Assembly: GCA_035719045.1 (NCBI GenBank)
Contig: DASTGO010000035.1
Span: 1 to 54,288, forward strand
Direction: 5' to 3'
Source: DASTGO01 sp035719045
GTDB taxonomy: Bacteria; Actinomycetota; Actinomycetes; Actinomycetales; Kineosporiaceae
Length of the DNA: 54,288 bases
Shown: one piece after another, positions 7,839-16,730 of the stretch
Layout: each line of letters begins with the position of its first letter
Position numbering within the stretch: position 1 is the first letter of the stretch
The notes under the pieces: model-generated
The model's database searches: none
What the model was told of the DNA's origin: nothing
What the model saw: only the letters and a program-made list of their open reading frames with translations
Program-made: the position numbers and the translations under genes

Positions 7839-8450
7839 TCACCCGGCACGCAGGAGGTCCAGGACCAGCGGCACGACGGTCACCACGACGAACGCGGGGA
7901 GCAGGCACAGTGCCGTCGGCAGCATCACCAGCACCGCGAGCCGCTGTGCAGCCAGTGCCTGCTCCCGGGCCCGGCGCCTGCGCTGCTCGTCCGCGGCCGC
8001 CCGCAGCAGTCCCGCGGGTCCGAGGCCGGTGCGGACAGCCAGGTCGAGGGCGGCATGCAGCGGTCCCCAACCGGGGTGTCCGGGATCGCAGGCGGCCAGG
8101 TCCGCCGCCGAGGGGTCACCGGAGTCGGCCAGGCACCCGGCCACCAGGGCCACCGCCCGCGACGGCGGCGCGCCCGCCTCGACCACCGTGGCGACCAGGT
8201 CGATCACCACCGGAACGGGCACCGTCCGGGCCGGACTGCCCCGGCCCCCGGCCCGCAGCCGCCCGCCCGATCCGCCTGTCCCACCTGATCCGCCTGTCCC
8301 ACCTGAACCGCCTGGCCTGCCTGACCTGACCGGGTTCCGGCGACCACCCGACTCCGCCGGCAGCAGCCGCTGCAACCGCACCCGGCTGCCCGGCCCGGCG
8401 GACAGGTATGCCGACAGCCCGGCGAGCAGGGCCGACAGCCCGGCCGTCAT
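7839..8450 (-). CDS. tadC: TadC-like type II/IV secretion platform protein
   Basis: 203-residue inner-membrane protein of the GspF/TadC family, part of the Tad pilus assembly platform. An N-terminal hydrophobic helix is followed by a glycine/threonine/serine-rich linker encoded by an 18-bp tandem repeat. The core is a VIDLVATVVEAGAPPSRAV-like segment typical of type II secretion F domains, and the protein ends with a hydrophobic stretch rich in Val and Leu. The ATG at 8450 was chosen for its GGAGGA ribosome site six nt upstream. It is shorter than proteobacterial TadC, as usual in actinobacteria. It follows tadB by 40 bp. Confidence 0.85.
   Translation of the reverse strand: MTAGLSALLAGLSAYLSAGPGSRVRLQRLLPAESGGRRNPVRSGRPGGSGGTGGSGGTGGSGGRLRAGGRGSPARTVPVPVVIDLVATVVEAGAPPSRAVALVAGCLADSGDPSAADLAACDPGHPGWGPLHAALDLAVRTGLGPAGLLRAAADEQRRRRAREQALAAQRLAVLVMLPTALCLLPAFVVVTVVPLVLDLLRAG
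8269..8322. repeat. 18-bp tandem repeat encoding a Gly-rich linker in tadC
   Basis: Two identical 18-mers (GATCCGCCTGTCCCACCT at 8269-8286 and 8287-8304) and a third, diverged copy to 8322. The unit is a multiple of three, so it stays in frame and gives a GGTGGS-type linker in TadC. Confidence 0.85.
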
Positions 8451-8490
8451 CCCGTCCTCCGAGGTCCGGGGGCGCCCCGCCACGAACCAC

Positions 8491-9276
8491 TCATCCGCCG
8501 GCCCGCTCCGCCCGCCGGACCAGGGCCGCCGTCCAGCGGCGCCCCGTGAGCCAGAAGCCGCCCCCGATGAGCAGGCAGATCCGCCCTGCGGTCGTGCCGA
8601 GCAGGGTCGAGGCCGGATCGGCACCGAGCAGGGCACCGAGCAGGACGCCCCCGAAGGGCAGCCAACTCAGGACGGTGGCCGTGGCCCGGGGTCCGGCGAG
8701 CGCGGTGTCCCGGGCGGCGGCCGCTGCCGCATCCGCCCTGACCGCCACGGCGAACCGTTCCAGGACCTCCGCCTGCGGTGCTCCGGCCCGGTCCGCGACG
8801 TCGCAGGCGACGGCCAGCCAGGCGAGGGCAGGCGGTCCCCCGGCGGACCGCAGGACCGGGCCGGCTCGCCCACCGGCAAGGACCTGGGTGGCCACGGCGG
8901 CGCAGAGCGGGCCGGTCGCCCCCGCGGCCTCGGCCAGCGCCTGCCAGATCCGCGCGGTCGGCAGTCCCGCCCTGGCCAGGGCGGCGACCTGTTCGGCGAG
9001 TTCCGCCGGATCGACCCCGGGATGCTCCCCGCGACGCCCGGGCACGGGCCACCACCGGACCGGCCGCCCGGTGGCGGGACTGGACGCGGTGGGCCTCCAG
9101 GCCCCGCCGTGCCCGGCCTGCAACTGCCGGCCGAGCAGTCCGGCACCTGGCAGCCCGTCGTCAGACCGGGCGCCGTCGCCCGGGCCGAGGATCCGCCGCA
9201 GCCGCCGGGCAGACCGAGGCCGCAGCAGGAGCCCCGCCGCCGCGGCCGACAACATGGCTGAGACCAGGACGCTCAT
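8491..9276 (-). CDS. tadB: TadB-like pilus assembly platform protein
   Basis: 261-residue GspF/TadB-type membrane protein. N-terminal hydrophobic helix (MSVLVSAMLSAAAAGLLL), a cytoplasmic region with the F-domain pattern LAEQVAALARAGLPTARIWQAL, and two C-terminal hydrophobic segments. It should form the inner-membrane platform together with TadC and be driven by the CpaF ATPase. Its ATG overlaps the cpaF stop by 4 bp (ATGA), indicating translational coupling. Confidence 0.87.
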   Translation of the reverse strand: MSVLVSAMLSAAAAGLLLRPRSARRLRRILGPGDGARSDDGLPGAGLLGRQLQAGHGGAWRPTASSPATGRPVRWWPVPGRRGEHPGVDPAELAEQVAALARAGLPTARIWQALAEAAGATGPLCAAVATQVLAGGRAGPVLRSAGGPPALAWLAVACDVADRAGAPQAEVLERFAVAVRADAAAAAARDTALAGPRATATVLSWLPFGGVLLGALLGADPASTLLGTTAGRICLLIGGGFWLTGRRWTAALVRRAERAGG

Positions 9277-10553
9277 GGGCACCCGTCCAGCGGCGGGAAG
9301 TGACGTGCCGGGGAGAGCCCGAGCCTGCGGGCGAGCACCGGCCACCCCGGTCCGGCCGAACCGTCCACCTCGCCGGGTTCGCGGCGCAGTGCCGTCCGCA
9401 CGGCCAGGCCGTCACCGCCACCACCGACCACCGCGGCGACCTCCACCACCCGGCGCCGCCCGTCCCCGCCCCGCTCCAGGTGCACCACGGCGTCCAGGGC
9501 TGCTGCCGCCTGAGCCCGGACGGCCTCCCGCCCGAGCCCGGCGAGCAGTCCCAGCGCCTCCAGCCGGGCCGGGACCTCCGCGGGTGAGTTCGCGTGCAGC
9601 GTCCCGCAACCGCCGGCGTGCCCTGTGTTGAGCGCGGCGAGCAGGTCCCGGACTTCGGAGCCTCGGCACTCCCCCACGACGATCCGGTCCGGCCTCATCC
9701 GCAGTGCCTGGCGGACCAGTTCCTCCAGCGGGACGGCTCCGCGCCCCTCGACATTCGCGTGCCTGGCCTCCAGCCGGACCACATGCGGGTGGTCGGGCTG
9801 CAGTTCCCCGACGTCCTCGACCAGCAGCAGCCGTTCCGCCGCCGGGACCAGGGACAGCAGGGCGGCCAGCAGGGTTGTCTTCCCCGCCCCGGTGCCACCG
9901 GTGACCAGGAAGGCCGCCCGCTGCGTGATCAGCCGGAGCAGGACCTCCCCCCAGGACCCCGGCACGCAGCCGGTGGCGACCAGGGCGTCCAGGTCCAGCC
10001 GCCCGGCCCGCAGGACCCGCAGGCTGAGATGGGTCCCGGCCGGGGACACCGGTGGGATCACCGCGTGGAGCCGGATGCCGCCGGGCAGGCGGGCGTCCAC
10101 CCACGGGACGCTCTCGTCGAGCCGCCGGCCGGCCGAGGTCGCCAGCCTGACCGCCAGCGCCCGGACCTCGTCCTCGCCGCCCAGGTCGACGGCCACCCGG
10201 CGCAGCCCACCACCGCGGTCGACCCACACCGAACCCGGACCGTTGACGAGGACGTCGGTGACCCGCACGTCGTCGACGAGGGGTCGCAGCGGCCCGAGTC
10301 CCCAGGCATGTTCACCGACCCCCGTCACCGTCGCGGCCAGGTCACCGACGCCGAGCACCCGTCCCCGGGCCCCTGCCGCCGCCCGGACATGGCGGGTGAG
10401 CTCGACGGCGCTCGGCAGGCCCACCCCGGCGGTCCGTGGAACCTGCGGTCCGGGACCGTCGACGGGGCCGGCCAGGCGAGCCCGGACGTCACCGACGAGC
10501 CCGCGGACCCCCGTCGCCGGATCGCCGGCCGCCCCGGGAACGGTGCCGCTCAT
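9273..10553 (-). CDS. tadA: CpaF/TadA family secretion ATPase
   Basis: 426-residue hexameric ATPase of the type II/IV secretion superfamily, which powers assembly of the Tad pilus from the cytoplasmic face. The Walker A motif is GGTGAGKTT with the lysine at residue 225, followed by the Asp box LLLVEDVGELQP, Walker B RIVVGECRGSE and the His box GHAGGCGTLHANSP. The N-terminal domain (residues 1-150) carries the DVLVNGPGSVWVDRGG segment common to CpaF. The ATG at 10553 shares a base with the ssd stop (TGATG). Actinobacterial homologues are often named cpaF. Confidence 0.95.
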   Translation of the reverse strand: MSGTVPGAAGDPATGVRGLVGDVRARLAGPVDGPGPQVPRTAGVGLPSAVELTRHVRAAAGARGRVLGVGDLAATVTGVGEHAWGLGPLRPLVDDVRVTDVLVNGPGSVWVDRGGGLRRVAVDLGGEDEVRALAVRLATSAGRRLDESVPWVDARLPGGIRLHAVIPPVSPAGTHLSLRVLRAGRLDLDALVATGCVPGSWGEVLLRLITQRAAFLVTGGTGAGKTTLLAALLSLVPAAERLLLVEDVGELQPDHPHVVRLEARHANVEGRGAVPLEELVRQALRMRPDRIVVGECRGSEVRDLLAALNTGHAGGCGTLHANSPAEVPARLEALGLLAGLGREAVRAQAAAALDAVVHLERGGDGRRRVVEVAAVVGGGGDGLAVRTALRREPGEVDGSAGPGWPVLARRLGLSPARHFPPLDGCP

Positions 10554-11722
10554 CAGTCCAGCACCTGGGAGAGCAGGCGGCGGCACAGCACCGGCAGGGC
10601 GCCGCGGGAACGGCCGGGCAGGGCCTCCCCGCGGTCCAGGGCGGTCGCCACGGCCGGTTCGGTGCGCAGTTCGCCGGCCAGCGGCAGGCCCAGGGCGTCC
10701 GCGACGGCGTCGGCCGGCAGTCCGGACGGCGCCGGTCCCCGGACCACGAGGCGCTGGTCGGCGACGGTCCGGTCCAGTTGCGCGCAGACGGCCGCGGCGG
10801 CCGCGGTGGCGCGGACCTCGGCGGGTACCACGACGAACACCGTCCGGCAGGCCCGGGAGGCCGCCCGGTCACCGGGACCGAACCTGCGGGTGAGGTCCAG
10901 CACGATCAACTCGAACTCGCGGGCCGCCGTGCCCAGGACCGCCTCCACGGCGGCCGCTCCCGGACCGGGTTCCTCCGACCAGGAGCCGCAGGCCGGGCCG
11001 GACGTCTGCGCGGATGGGGACGACGCGGCCCCGGCGTCCTCGGCGGGGAACCGCCCCCAGGTCAGCACCCGCAGATCTGGCACCCCGGGAAGCATGGACG
11101 CCAGCACGCCGGGCTGGAGCCGACCCCGGGCCCCGGCCAGGTCGGACCAGCGCAGACCGCCCTCCTCCTCCAGCCCGAGCAACAGGTCCAGCCCGCCGCC
11201 GAGCGGGTCGTTGTCCACGAGCAGGGTGCGCACCCCCGACCGGGTGGCGACCGACGCCAGGCCGACGGCAAGGGTGCTGGCACCGGCACCGCCCCGGCCG
11301 CCGATCACCCCCAGGACCGCTGCGGTCGGCGGCGGGCTGACCGCGTCGACGATCCGGTCCAGCAGCCACGGCTCGCCGTCGGGGAGCACCACCACCTGCT
11401 CCGCGCCGCATGCGATCGCCCGTCGCCAGACCTCGGGTTCGGGATCCGAGCCGCAGACCAGCACCACCCCGTCCCGGCGTTCCCCGCCCGGATCCACCTC
11501 CGCACCGACCAGGATCAGCGAGGCCCGGATCCGGGACGACCAGCCCACGGGCAGATCCGAGCGCAGGTGGAGTCCGATCCCGGCGGCCTCGGCCAGCGCG
11601 GACAGGCGGTCGGCCAGCCACGGCTCACCGGTGACGGCCACCACCTCGCCTGCCCCCGGACGCACCGCCGCGCCTCCGGCCGGAACGGACATCGGGAAGG
11701 GGATGGCTGCTGCCGGGCCCAC
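10553..11722 (-). CDS. ssd: Septum-site-determining (Ssd) / CpaE-like P-loop protein
   Basis: 389-residue protein of the actinobacterial Ssd/CpaE-like family, equivalent in position to TadZ of Tad systems and to Rv3660c in Mycobacterium. An N-terminal receiver-like region is followed by a MinD/ParA-like ATPase fold from about residue 130. The deviant Walker A reads GGRGGAGAST, so both lysines of the KGGxGKST consensus are absent (Arg and Ala). It is probably not an ordinary ATPase. In mycobacteria Ssd overproduction is reported to block septation. I chose the GTG at 11722 for its GGAGG site six nt upstream; an ATG at 11692 has none. First gene of the pilus operon, coupled to cpaF by TGATG. 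Confidence 0.85.
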   Translation of the reverse strand: MGPAAAIPFPMSVPAGGAAVRPGAGEVVAVTGEPWLADRLSALAEAAGIGLHLRSDLPVGWSSRIRASLILVGAEVDPGGERRDGVVLVCGSDPEPEVWRRAIACGAEQVVVLPDGEPWLLDRIVDAVSPPPTAAVLGVIGGRGGAGASTLAVGLASVATRSGVRTLLVDNDPLGGGLDLLLGLEEEGGLRWSDLAGARGRLQPGVLASMLPGVPDLRVLTWGRFPAEDAGAASSPSAQTSGPACGSWSEEPGPGAAAVEAVLGTAAREFELIVLDLTRRFGPGDRAASRACRTVFVVVPAEVRATAAAAAVCAQLDRTVADQRLVVRGPAPSGLPADAVADALGLPLAGELRTEPAVATALDRGEALPGRSRGALPVLCRRLLSQVLD

Positions 11723-12510
11723 GGGCACCTCCGGAAGGGGTGCCCGGACACCGGCACCGCTGGCGGGACACCGGTGATCCGGCACCACCCCGACCCTCTC
11801 CGGACCGGTGCCCGGCCACCAGGGCCACCGACCAGGCCTGTGGACGACGTGGCGTGAAGGCTGCCTGTGGACGGCCGACGACGCCGGTCGGCCGCTGGCC
11901 CGCAGCCGTTCCGGGCCGCCGGAACAGGAGGACGCGCCGCGTTGGAGTGGACGGGATGTGAGCAAAATGCGACGGCCCCCGCTGGGGGGGAGCGGGGGCC
12001 GTCTGGCAGGTCCGGCTCGGGGGGGAGGAGTCGGACCTGACGGCACGGCAATCAAGCCGGCGCGGCAAGTGTGTACCCCACGGGGCTTCACTGCAACTGC
12101 CCCTGCCGAGGATGACCATGAGCCGGGGAAAGTTTCTGGTTCCGCCACCGATTTCGTTGTCTGTTACACCAACTTCGACGAGATCCGAAGTATCGCGGAA
12201 AACGGTCAAGTCGCAGGGTTCGCCACGAGCCGCCTCGCGAACGACCGCACGCCGCGCCGAACCCGCCGCCCGTCCGACGGACCGCACCGTTCGCCCGGGC
12301 GGGGAAACGCGGATCGTGAGAGCCGGACCCCGGCGAGCCCCACGATCCTGCGCGATGAACGTCACGACTCACCGTCGACCCTCATCTCGAGGGCATCCAG
12401 CGGCATCTCGTGGGCAGGTCGACCCTCATCCCGCGGGCAGGTGGACACCGCCTGCGCACCGCTGTGCTCACGATCTGAGCGACGGGATCGCCCGACCTAT
12501 GCTGGCGTTC
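11723..12510. other. Long divergent spacer ssd / HAD-IB with a strong hairpin
   Basis: About 790 bp without a credible gene. The conspicuous element is the hairpin at 11972-12002. The region also has a lower-GC patch at about 12120-12200 that could hold the ssd operon promoter, but I cannot assign boxes with confidence. Confidence 0.55.
11972..12002. terminator. Perfect 12-bp stem hairpin in divergent spacer
   Basis: ACGGCCCCCGCT and AGCGGGGGCCGT form a perfect 12-bp stem around a loop of seven Gs. It stands about 250 bp upstream of ssd and 510 bp upstream of the HAD gene, so it does not terminate either. It could end an unannotated short RNA, attenuate the ssd leader or insulate the two promoters. 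Confidence 0.5.
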
Positions 12511-13323
12511 GTGACCTTTCCCGCCCTGCGCGCCGCGGCGTTCTTCGACCTGGACAAGACGATCATCGCCCGATCGAGCACCCTGGCGTTCTCCCGGCCG
12601 TTCTACGCCGGTGGCCTGATCACCCGCCGGGCCGTGCTGCGCAGCGCCTACGCGCACTTCCTGTTCATGGCCGGCGGGGCGGACCACGACCAGATGGAGC
12701 GGATGCGGGAGTACCTGTCCAAGATGGTCACCGGCTGGGACGCCCAGCAGGTCCGCGACATCGTTGCCGAGACGCTCACCGATCTGATCCAGCCGGTCGT
12801 CTACCGCGAGGCCACCGCACTGATCGAGGAGCACAAGGCGGCCGGGCGCGACGTCGTCATCGTCTCCTCCAGCGGCGCCGAGGTGGTCGAACCCATCGCC
12901 GCGATGCTCGGCGCGGACCGCGCCGTCGCCACCCGGATGGTGGTCAGGGACGGGCACTACAGCGGCGAGATCGAGTTCTACTGCTACGGCGCGAACAAGG
13001 CCACGGCCATCCGGGAACTCGCCGACGAGTGTGGCTACCACCTGCCGGACTGCTACGCCTACAGCGACTCGATCACCGACGTGCCCATGCTGCGGGAGGT
13101 GGGCCACCCGACCGCGGTCAACCCTGACCGGGCCCTGCGCAAGGAGGCCACCGCCCAGGACTGGCCGGTGCTCGACTTCATCCACCCGGTACGGCTGCGG
13201 GACCGGATGCCCCGGGTGAGTCCGCCCACGGCGCCCACCGTCGCGATCGCGATCGGTGCGGGCGCGGCCACCGCCGGACTGGTCTGGTTCGCCACCCGGC
13301 GCCGGATGAGGGCCGCGTCATGA
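12511..13323 (+). CDS. HAD-IB family phosphatase (SerB-like), C-terminal membrane helix
   Basis: 270-residue member of HAD subfamily IB, close to Rv3661 of M. tuberculosis in sequence and position. Motif I is FFDLDKTI (nucleophile and general acid Asp), motif II lies in VVIVSSSGAE, and motifs III/IV in the YAYSDSITDVPML segment preceded by a conserved Lys. A hydrophobic helix at the C-terminus (APTVAIAIGAGAATAGLVWF) followed by Arg residues suggests membrane anchoring. Substrate unknown; SerB-like phosphomonoesters are a guess. Start: GTG at 12511 fits a leaderless mRNA, with TATGCT (12498-12503) eight nt upstream; an in-frame ATG at 12499 is the alternative. It is transcribed away from the pilus operon. 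Confidence 0.9.
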   Translation: MTFPALRAAAFFDLDKTIIARSSTLAFSRPFYAGGLITRRAVLRSAYAHFLFMAGGADHDQMERMREYLSKMVTGWDAQQVRDIVAETLTDLIQPVVYREATALIEEHKAAGRDVVIVSSSGAEVVEPIAAMLGADRAVATRMVVRDGHYSGEIEFYCYGANKATAIRELADECGYHLPDCYAYSDSITDVPMLREVGHPTAVNPDRALRKEATAQDWPVLDFIHPVRLRDRMPRVSPPTAPTVAIAIGAGAATAGLVWFATRRRMRAAS

Positions 13324-13468
13324 CCCGCCCGGGTCTCCACCCCGTACCCGGCCGCGATCGACACCCCTGACCACCCCGGAACCGGCCGCCCCCAGGGGAT
13401 GGCGCCCCGTCACCGGACCGACGGGCAGACCATCGGACGACGAGCCGCCACCCGAACACGAGCAGCCG

Positions 13469-13547
13469 CCGGACGGGGGACGGCGGGGTCCCCAGCGAGG
13501 GCACCGGACAAGAACGTGGGTGCCGGACAGGGGACGGCGGCGTCCCC
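13469..13547. repeat. Direct repeat pair, each a small hairpin
   Basis: Copies share GCCGGAC(A/G)GGGGACGGCG and then (C/G)GTCCCC, 53 bp apart. In the second copy GGGGACG/CGTCCCC gives a 7-bp stem with a 4-nt loop; in the first, a 6-bp stem. It lies 150-220 bp past the HAD-IB stop. Confidence 0.65.
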
Positions 13548-13871
13548 GCTCGGAGGGCGCCGCCGTCTCGCACGGCCCGCGGGCTACCAGGCGTGCACCG
13601 GCAAGTCGTCGGACCGGGTCCAGCCCGTCTCGACGCGTCCTTTCGTGGACTGCCCGCACGTGGGTACCTGCGTGCCGCGCGGTCCTCCATCCGCCGGAGC
13701 GAATGTCCGACCGTCACGCCATGTCTACTCCTCGTGGCCGGGAGCCGGAAGGTCTGCCGCCGACCTGTGCGCCGAGCGGTCGTTGAGGATGATCTACCTG
13801 GTCAGACCCTTGGTGACCGCTTCCCCGGGTGGACACGCAGCGACAGCGGCGGCCCGGGAGGGGACGGACTT

Positions 13872-13900
13872 TTGCGAGATGTCGTCACCGTCCGTAGATT
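13872..13900 (+). promoter_or_regulatory. Candidate promoter of the GGDEF-EAL gene
   Basis: TTGCGA (13872-13877) and TAGATT (13895-13900) with a 17-nt spacer, in a locally AT-richer stretch. Transcription would start about 10 nt before the ATG at 13918, giving a very short leader. Confidence 0.5.
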
Positions 13901-13917
13901 CGTCATAACCTTCCGCC

Positions 13918-16695
13918 ATGCATGACGTCCGTCCGGGAAGACAGGGCCGGATCGGCACACCACTGCTGCTGGCGCTGTCGGGCGGGTACCTCGCGCTGTC
14001 CGCCGCCGCCTTCCTGCTGGTGCAGCCGCCCGGTGGGGCATCCACACCTGCGCTGTGGTTCCCCCCGATCGGACTGGCCTACGGGTACCTGCTGCGCAGC
14101 GGCGTGCGCGGGGTCCCCGTGGTCGCCGTGGCCCTCGCCTGCGGAACCCTCCTGCAGGCGGCCGCCTCCGCCCAGCACGGCGGCCTGTGGCGGGCGATGG
14201 CCGTCGACGCCGGGATCGCCACCTGGCTGGCAGGGTGCGCCCTGACCCAGCGCCGGCTGTGGCACGCCCGGCCGACCGCCACGGACCTGGCCTGGCTCGC
14301 CCTCTTCGGGATCGCCCTGGCCCCCGTCGGCGCGGCGGCGATCAGCACCCTGGCGGCCGGGACATCCGGGCTCGCCTCCGACGGCTGGGCACGCCGGGTG
14401 CTCGGGGACGCGACGGCCGTGGTCACCCTGGCCCCGGCGTTCTACCTGGTCTCGGAGGAGGCCCTGACCCGGATCAGGCTGGCCCCCGAGGTCACCCGGT
14501 ACCGCCGTCTGGCCGTGGTGGGGCAGGCCAGCGTCATCGCGGTGATCCCCGCCCTGTTCGTCCTGCTCACGGCGCCCAGGCCGGGGGCGCTCAGCATGCT
14601 GCCGCTCGCCCTGGCGCCGCTGTGCTGGCTGGCGGTCGGCCGGGACCTGACCCGGGCCTCGATCGTGCTGGCCGGCTGCGCCCTGCTGCTCGGTGCCACG
14701 GCCGAGGCCAGGTTCGGGGACTCGCTGTCCACGTTCCAGCTCCAGTCGGTCATGTTCGCCGCGGCGACAGCAGCGCTGCTCGCCGGTGCCGGACTGGTCG
14801 CCGAGGCCGGTGCCGCCCGTCTGGAGGCCGTGCAGACCACGCGGTGGCGGGCCCTGGTCGGGGTCGCGCCCGCCGTGGTGGCCCGGATCGACCGGTCCGG
14901 CCGCTGGACCACCGACCCCGATGCCCGCCAACCGGGTGCCCAGGCCGTGGTCGACCGGGCGGCACGGGTTCCCGCCCTGGTCCGGGCGGCGGCGGCCGGG
15001 AGCGCCGATACCGTGCACTGGCGCTGCGACGAGGACGAGGGACGGCGCTTCGTCACCCACCTCACCCCGCTGCCGGACGGTGGTTGCCTGGCGGTGACCA
15101 CCGAAACCACCGGGCTGCACAGTGCCGAGGTGGCCCTGGCCTGGGAGCGCAGCCACGACCGGGCCACCGACCTGCCGAACCGCGACCTGCTGCTGGCGAC
15201 GACCGAACACCTCCTCGGCGAGGGCACCGCGCACGCAGCAGCGGGCGCCGGTCCCTCGGTCCACGGCGACGGGCACGCCGGCACCGTCACCGACGACGCA
15301 CCCGGGGGCGCCGGCGCCTGCCTGGTCCTCGTCGACGTGGACCGGGCCGGCTGGCGGGCCGAGTTGCTGCAACTGGATCCCGCCCAGCTCATGCTCACGC
15401 TGGCCGAACGCCTGCGCGGTCTGCTGGACCCCCGGCTGCTCGCCGACGGCCGGGCGCTGGTGGCCCGGATCGGCGACGACCAGTTCGGCCTGCTGGTGCC
15501 GGGCGATGCGCACACCTGCCGCGAACTGGCCGCCCGGATGGTCGCGGCCCTGCGGCGGCCCGCCCCCACCCCGCGCGGCCCGATCTCGGTGACCGCCTGG
15601 GCGGGGGTCGCGCAACTGGAACCCGGTCGCCCGGCCCGGGAGACCCTCCACCTGGCGGCGACGGCGCTGCACACGGCGATCGAACGCCATCACCAGCCGG
15701 TCGTGGTGCTCGACGATCTGTCGGTCGCCACCACCGCGCAGCGGGCCCGGCTGGTCGGCGAGGTGGCGGGCGCGATCGACCGGGGCGAACTGGAGGTGGT
15801 GTTCCAGCCGGACGTGCGGCTGCCGGACGGGCGGCTGAGCGGGGTGGAGGCACTGGTCCGGTGGCGGCGGCCCGAGGGGTTCGCGACGGCGACGGACCTG
15901 TTCGTCCGGCTCGCCGAGGAGGCCGGAGCGGTCCAGGCGGTCGACGCCTGGGTGATGGAGGAGTCCCTGGGCCGGCTGGGCGCCTGGCTGCACGAACACC
16001 CGGACTGCGACCTGGAGCTCGCGCTCAACATCAGCCCGCTGTCCCTCACCGAGGACCTCCCGGACCGGCTGTTCGAGGCCTGCCTGCGTCATGACGTCCC
16101 GCCCTGGCACCTCCGGCTGGAGGTCACCGAGAGCGCCCTGGCCGACGACTCCACCGCTCCAGGGGTGCTGCGCCGGCTCCGCTCCCGGGGCTGCCGGGTG
16201 GCCCTGGACGATTTCGGCACCGGCTACGCCTCCCTGTCCCGGCTGCACCGACTGCCGGTCGACGTGGTCAAGCTGGACCGCAGCTTCCTGTCCCCGATCA
16301 CCGAGGACGAGGCGGGCCGGTCGCTGGTCTCACTGGTGCTCGGACTGGCCGGACCGCTGCGGGTCGAGGTGGTCGTCGAGGGTGTGGAGACCCCGCAGCA
16401 GCGGGACCTGCTCATCGACCTGGGGTGCCGGCGGGCGCAGGGATTCCTGTTCGCCCGGCCCTGCCGCCCGGAGATGATCGACGAGCTGCTCGCCTCCGGT
16501 CTGCCCCTCGGCGGCCTGTCGGCCACTGCCCCGGCACCGTCCGGACCGGGCCGGACCTCCGGCGGGGTCTGGGCCGGGCCGGCGGACGGACCTGCGGTCT
16601 GGCTACGTTCGGCCTCCGTGACCGCCGGGCCGGGCGGGCTGCCGGCGATCAGGCCGCCGTCCCCGCGCAAGGTGCGCGCGGCGGCCGGGCACTGA
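13918..16695 (+). CDS. MASE1-GGDEF-EAL protein, probable c-di-GMP phosphodiesterase
   Basis: 925-residue membrane signalling protein. Residues about 1-300 form a MASE1-like sensor of several hydrophobic helices, including the ALWFPPIGLAYGYLL motif. A short PAS-like stretch follows, then a GGDEF domain starting at ATDLPNRD. Its active-site loop reads RIGDDQF (R517-F523), so the second Gly is Asp and the catalytic Glu is Gln, which should abolish cyclase activity. The EAL domain looks intact: EAL at E644-L646, NISPLSL, LEVTESAL, DDFGTGY at D764-Y770, KLDRSF and VVEGVET. It should hydrolyse c-di-GMP, with the GGDEF domain as a possible GTP-binding regulator. The C-terminal 70 residues are Pro/Gly-rich. 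The gene stands alone and converges on the Fic-like gene. Confidence 0.92.
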   Translation: MHDVRPGRQGRIGTPLLLALSGGYLALSAAAFLLVQPPGGASTPALWFPPIGLAYGYLLRSGVRGVPVVAVALACGTLLQAAASAQHGGLWRAMAVDAGIATWLAGCALTQRRLWHARPTATDLAWLALFGIALAPVGAAAISTLAAGTSGLASDGWARRVLGDATAVVTLAPAFYLVSEEALTRIRLAPEVTRYRRLAVVGQASVIAVIPALFVLLTAPRPGALSMLPLALAPLCWLAVGRDLTRASIVLAGCALLLGATAEARFGDSLSTFQLQSVMFAAATAALLAGAGLVAEAGAARLEAVQTTRWRALVGVAPAVVARIDRSGRWTTDPDARQPGAQAVVDRAARVPALVRAAAAGSADTVHWRCDEDEGRRFVTHLTPLPDGGCLAVTTETTGLHSAEVALAWERSHDRATDLPNRDLLLATTEHLLGEGTAHAAAGAGPSVHGDGHAGTVTDDAPGGAGACLVLVDVDRAGWRAELLQLDPAQLMLTLAERLRGLLDPRLLADGRALVARIGDDQFGLLVPGDAHTCRELAARMVAALRRPAPTPRGPISVTAWAGVAQLEPGRPARETLHLAATALHTAIERHHQPVVVLDDLSVATTAQRARLVGEVAGAIDRGELEVVFQPDVRLPDGRLSGVEALVRWRRPEGFATATDLFVRLAEEAGAVQAVDAWVMEESLGRLGAWLHEHPDCDLELALNISPLSLTEDLPDRLFEACLRHDVPPWHLRLEVTESALADDSTAPGVLRRLRSRGCRVALDDFGTGYASLSRLHRLPVDVVKLDRSFLSPITEDEAGRSLVSLVLGLAGPLRVEVVVEGVETPQQRDLLIDLGCRRAQGFLFARPCRPEMIDELLASGLPLGGLSATAPAPSGPGRTSGGVWAGPADGPAVWLRSASVTAGPGGLPAIRPPSPRKVRAAAGH

Positions 16696-16730
16696 GCCGG
16701 TCAGGTCCGTCGGGTCGGTCCGGGAGCCGT

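Larger units (their letters stand above)
13324..13917. other. Spacer with two hairpin-bearing direct repeats and a promoter
   Basis: About 590 bp without a gene. It holds a 26-bp imperfect direct repeat (around 13469-13493 and 13522-13547), each copy of which contains a GGGGAC...GTCCCC hairpin, probably the HAD gene terminator, and near its right end the promoter of the GGDEF-EAL gene. Confidence 0.6.

Noticed and set aside
9594..11777. 727-codon plus-strand open frame opposite cpaF and ssd
   Set aside because: Low-complexity composition (Ser/Arg/Pro/Thr) and the opposite strand has all secretion-ATPase motifs.
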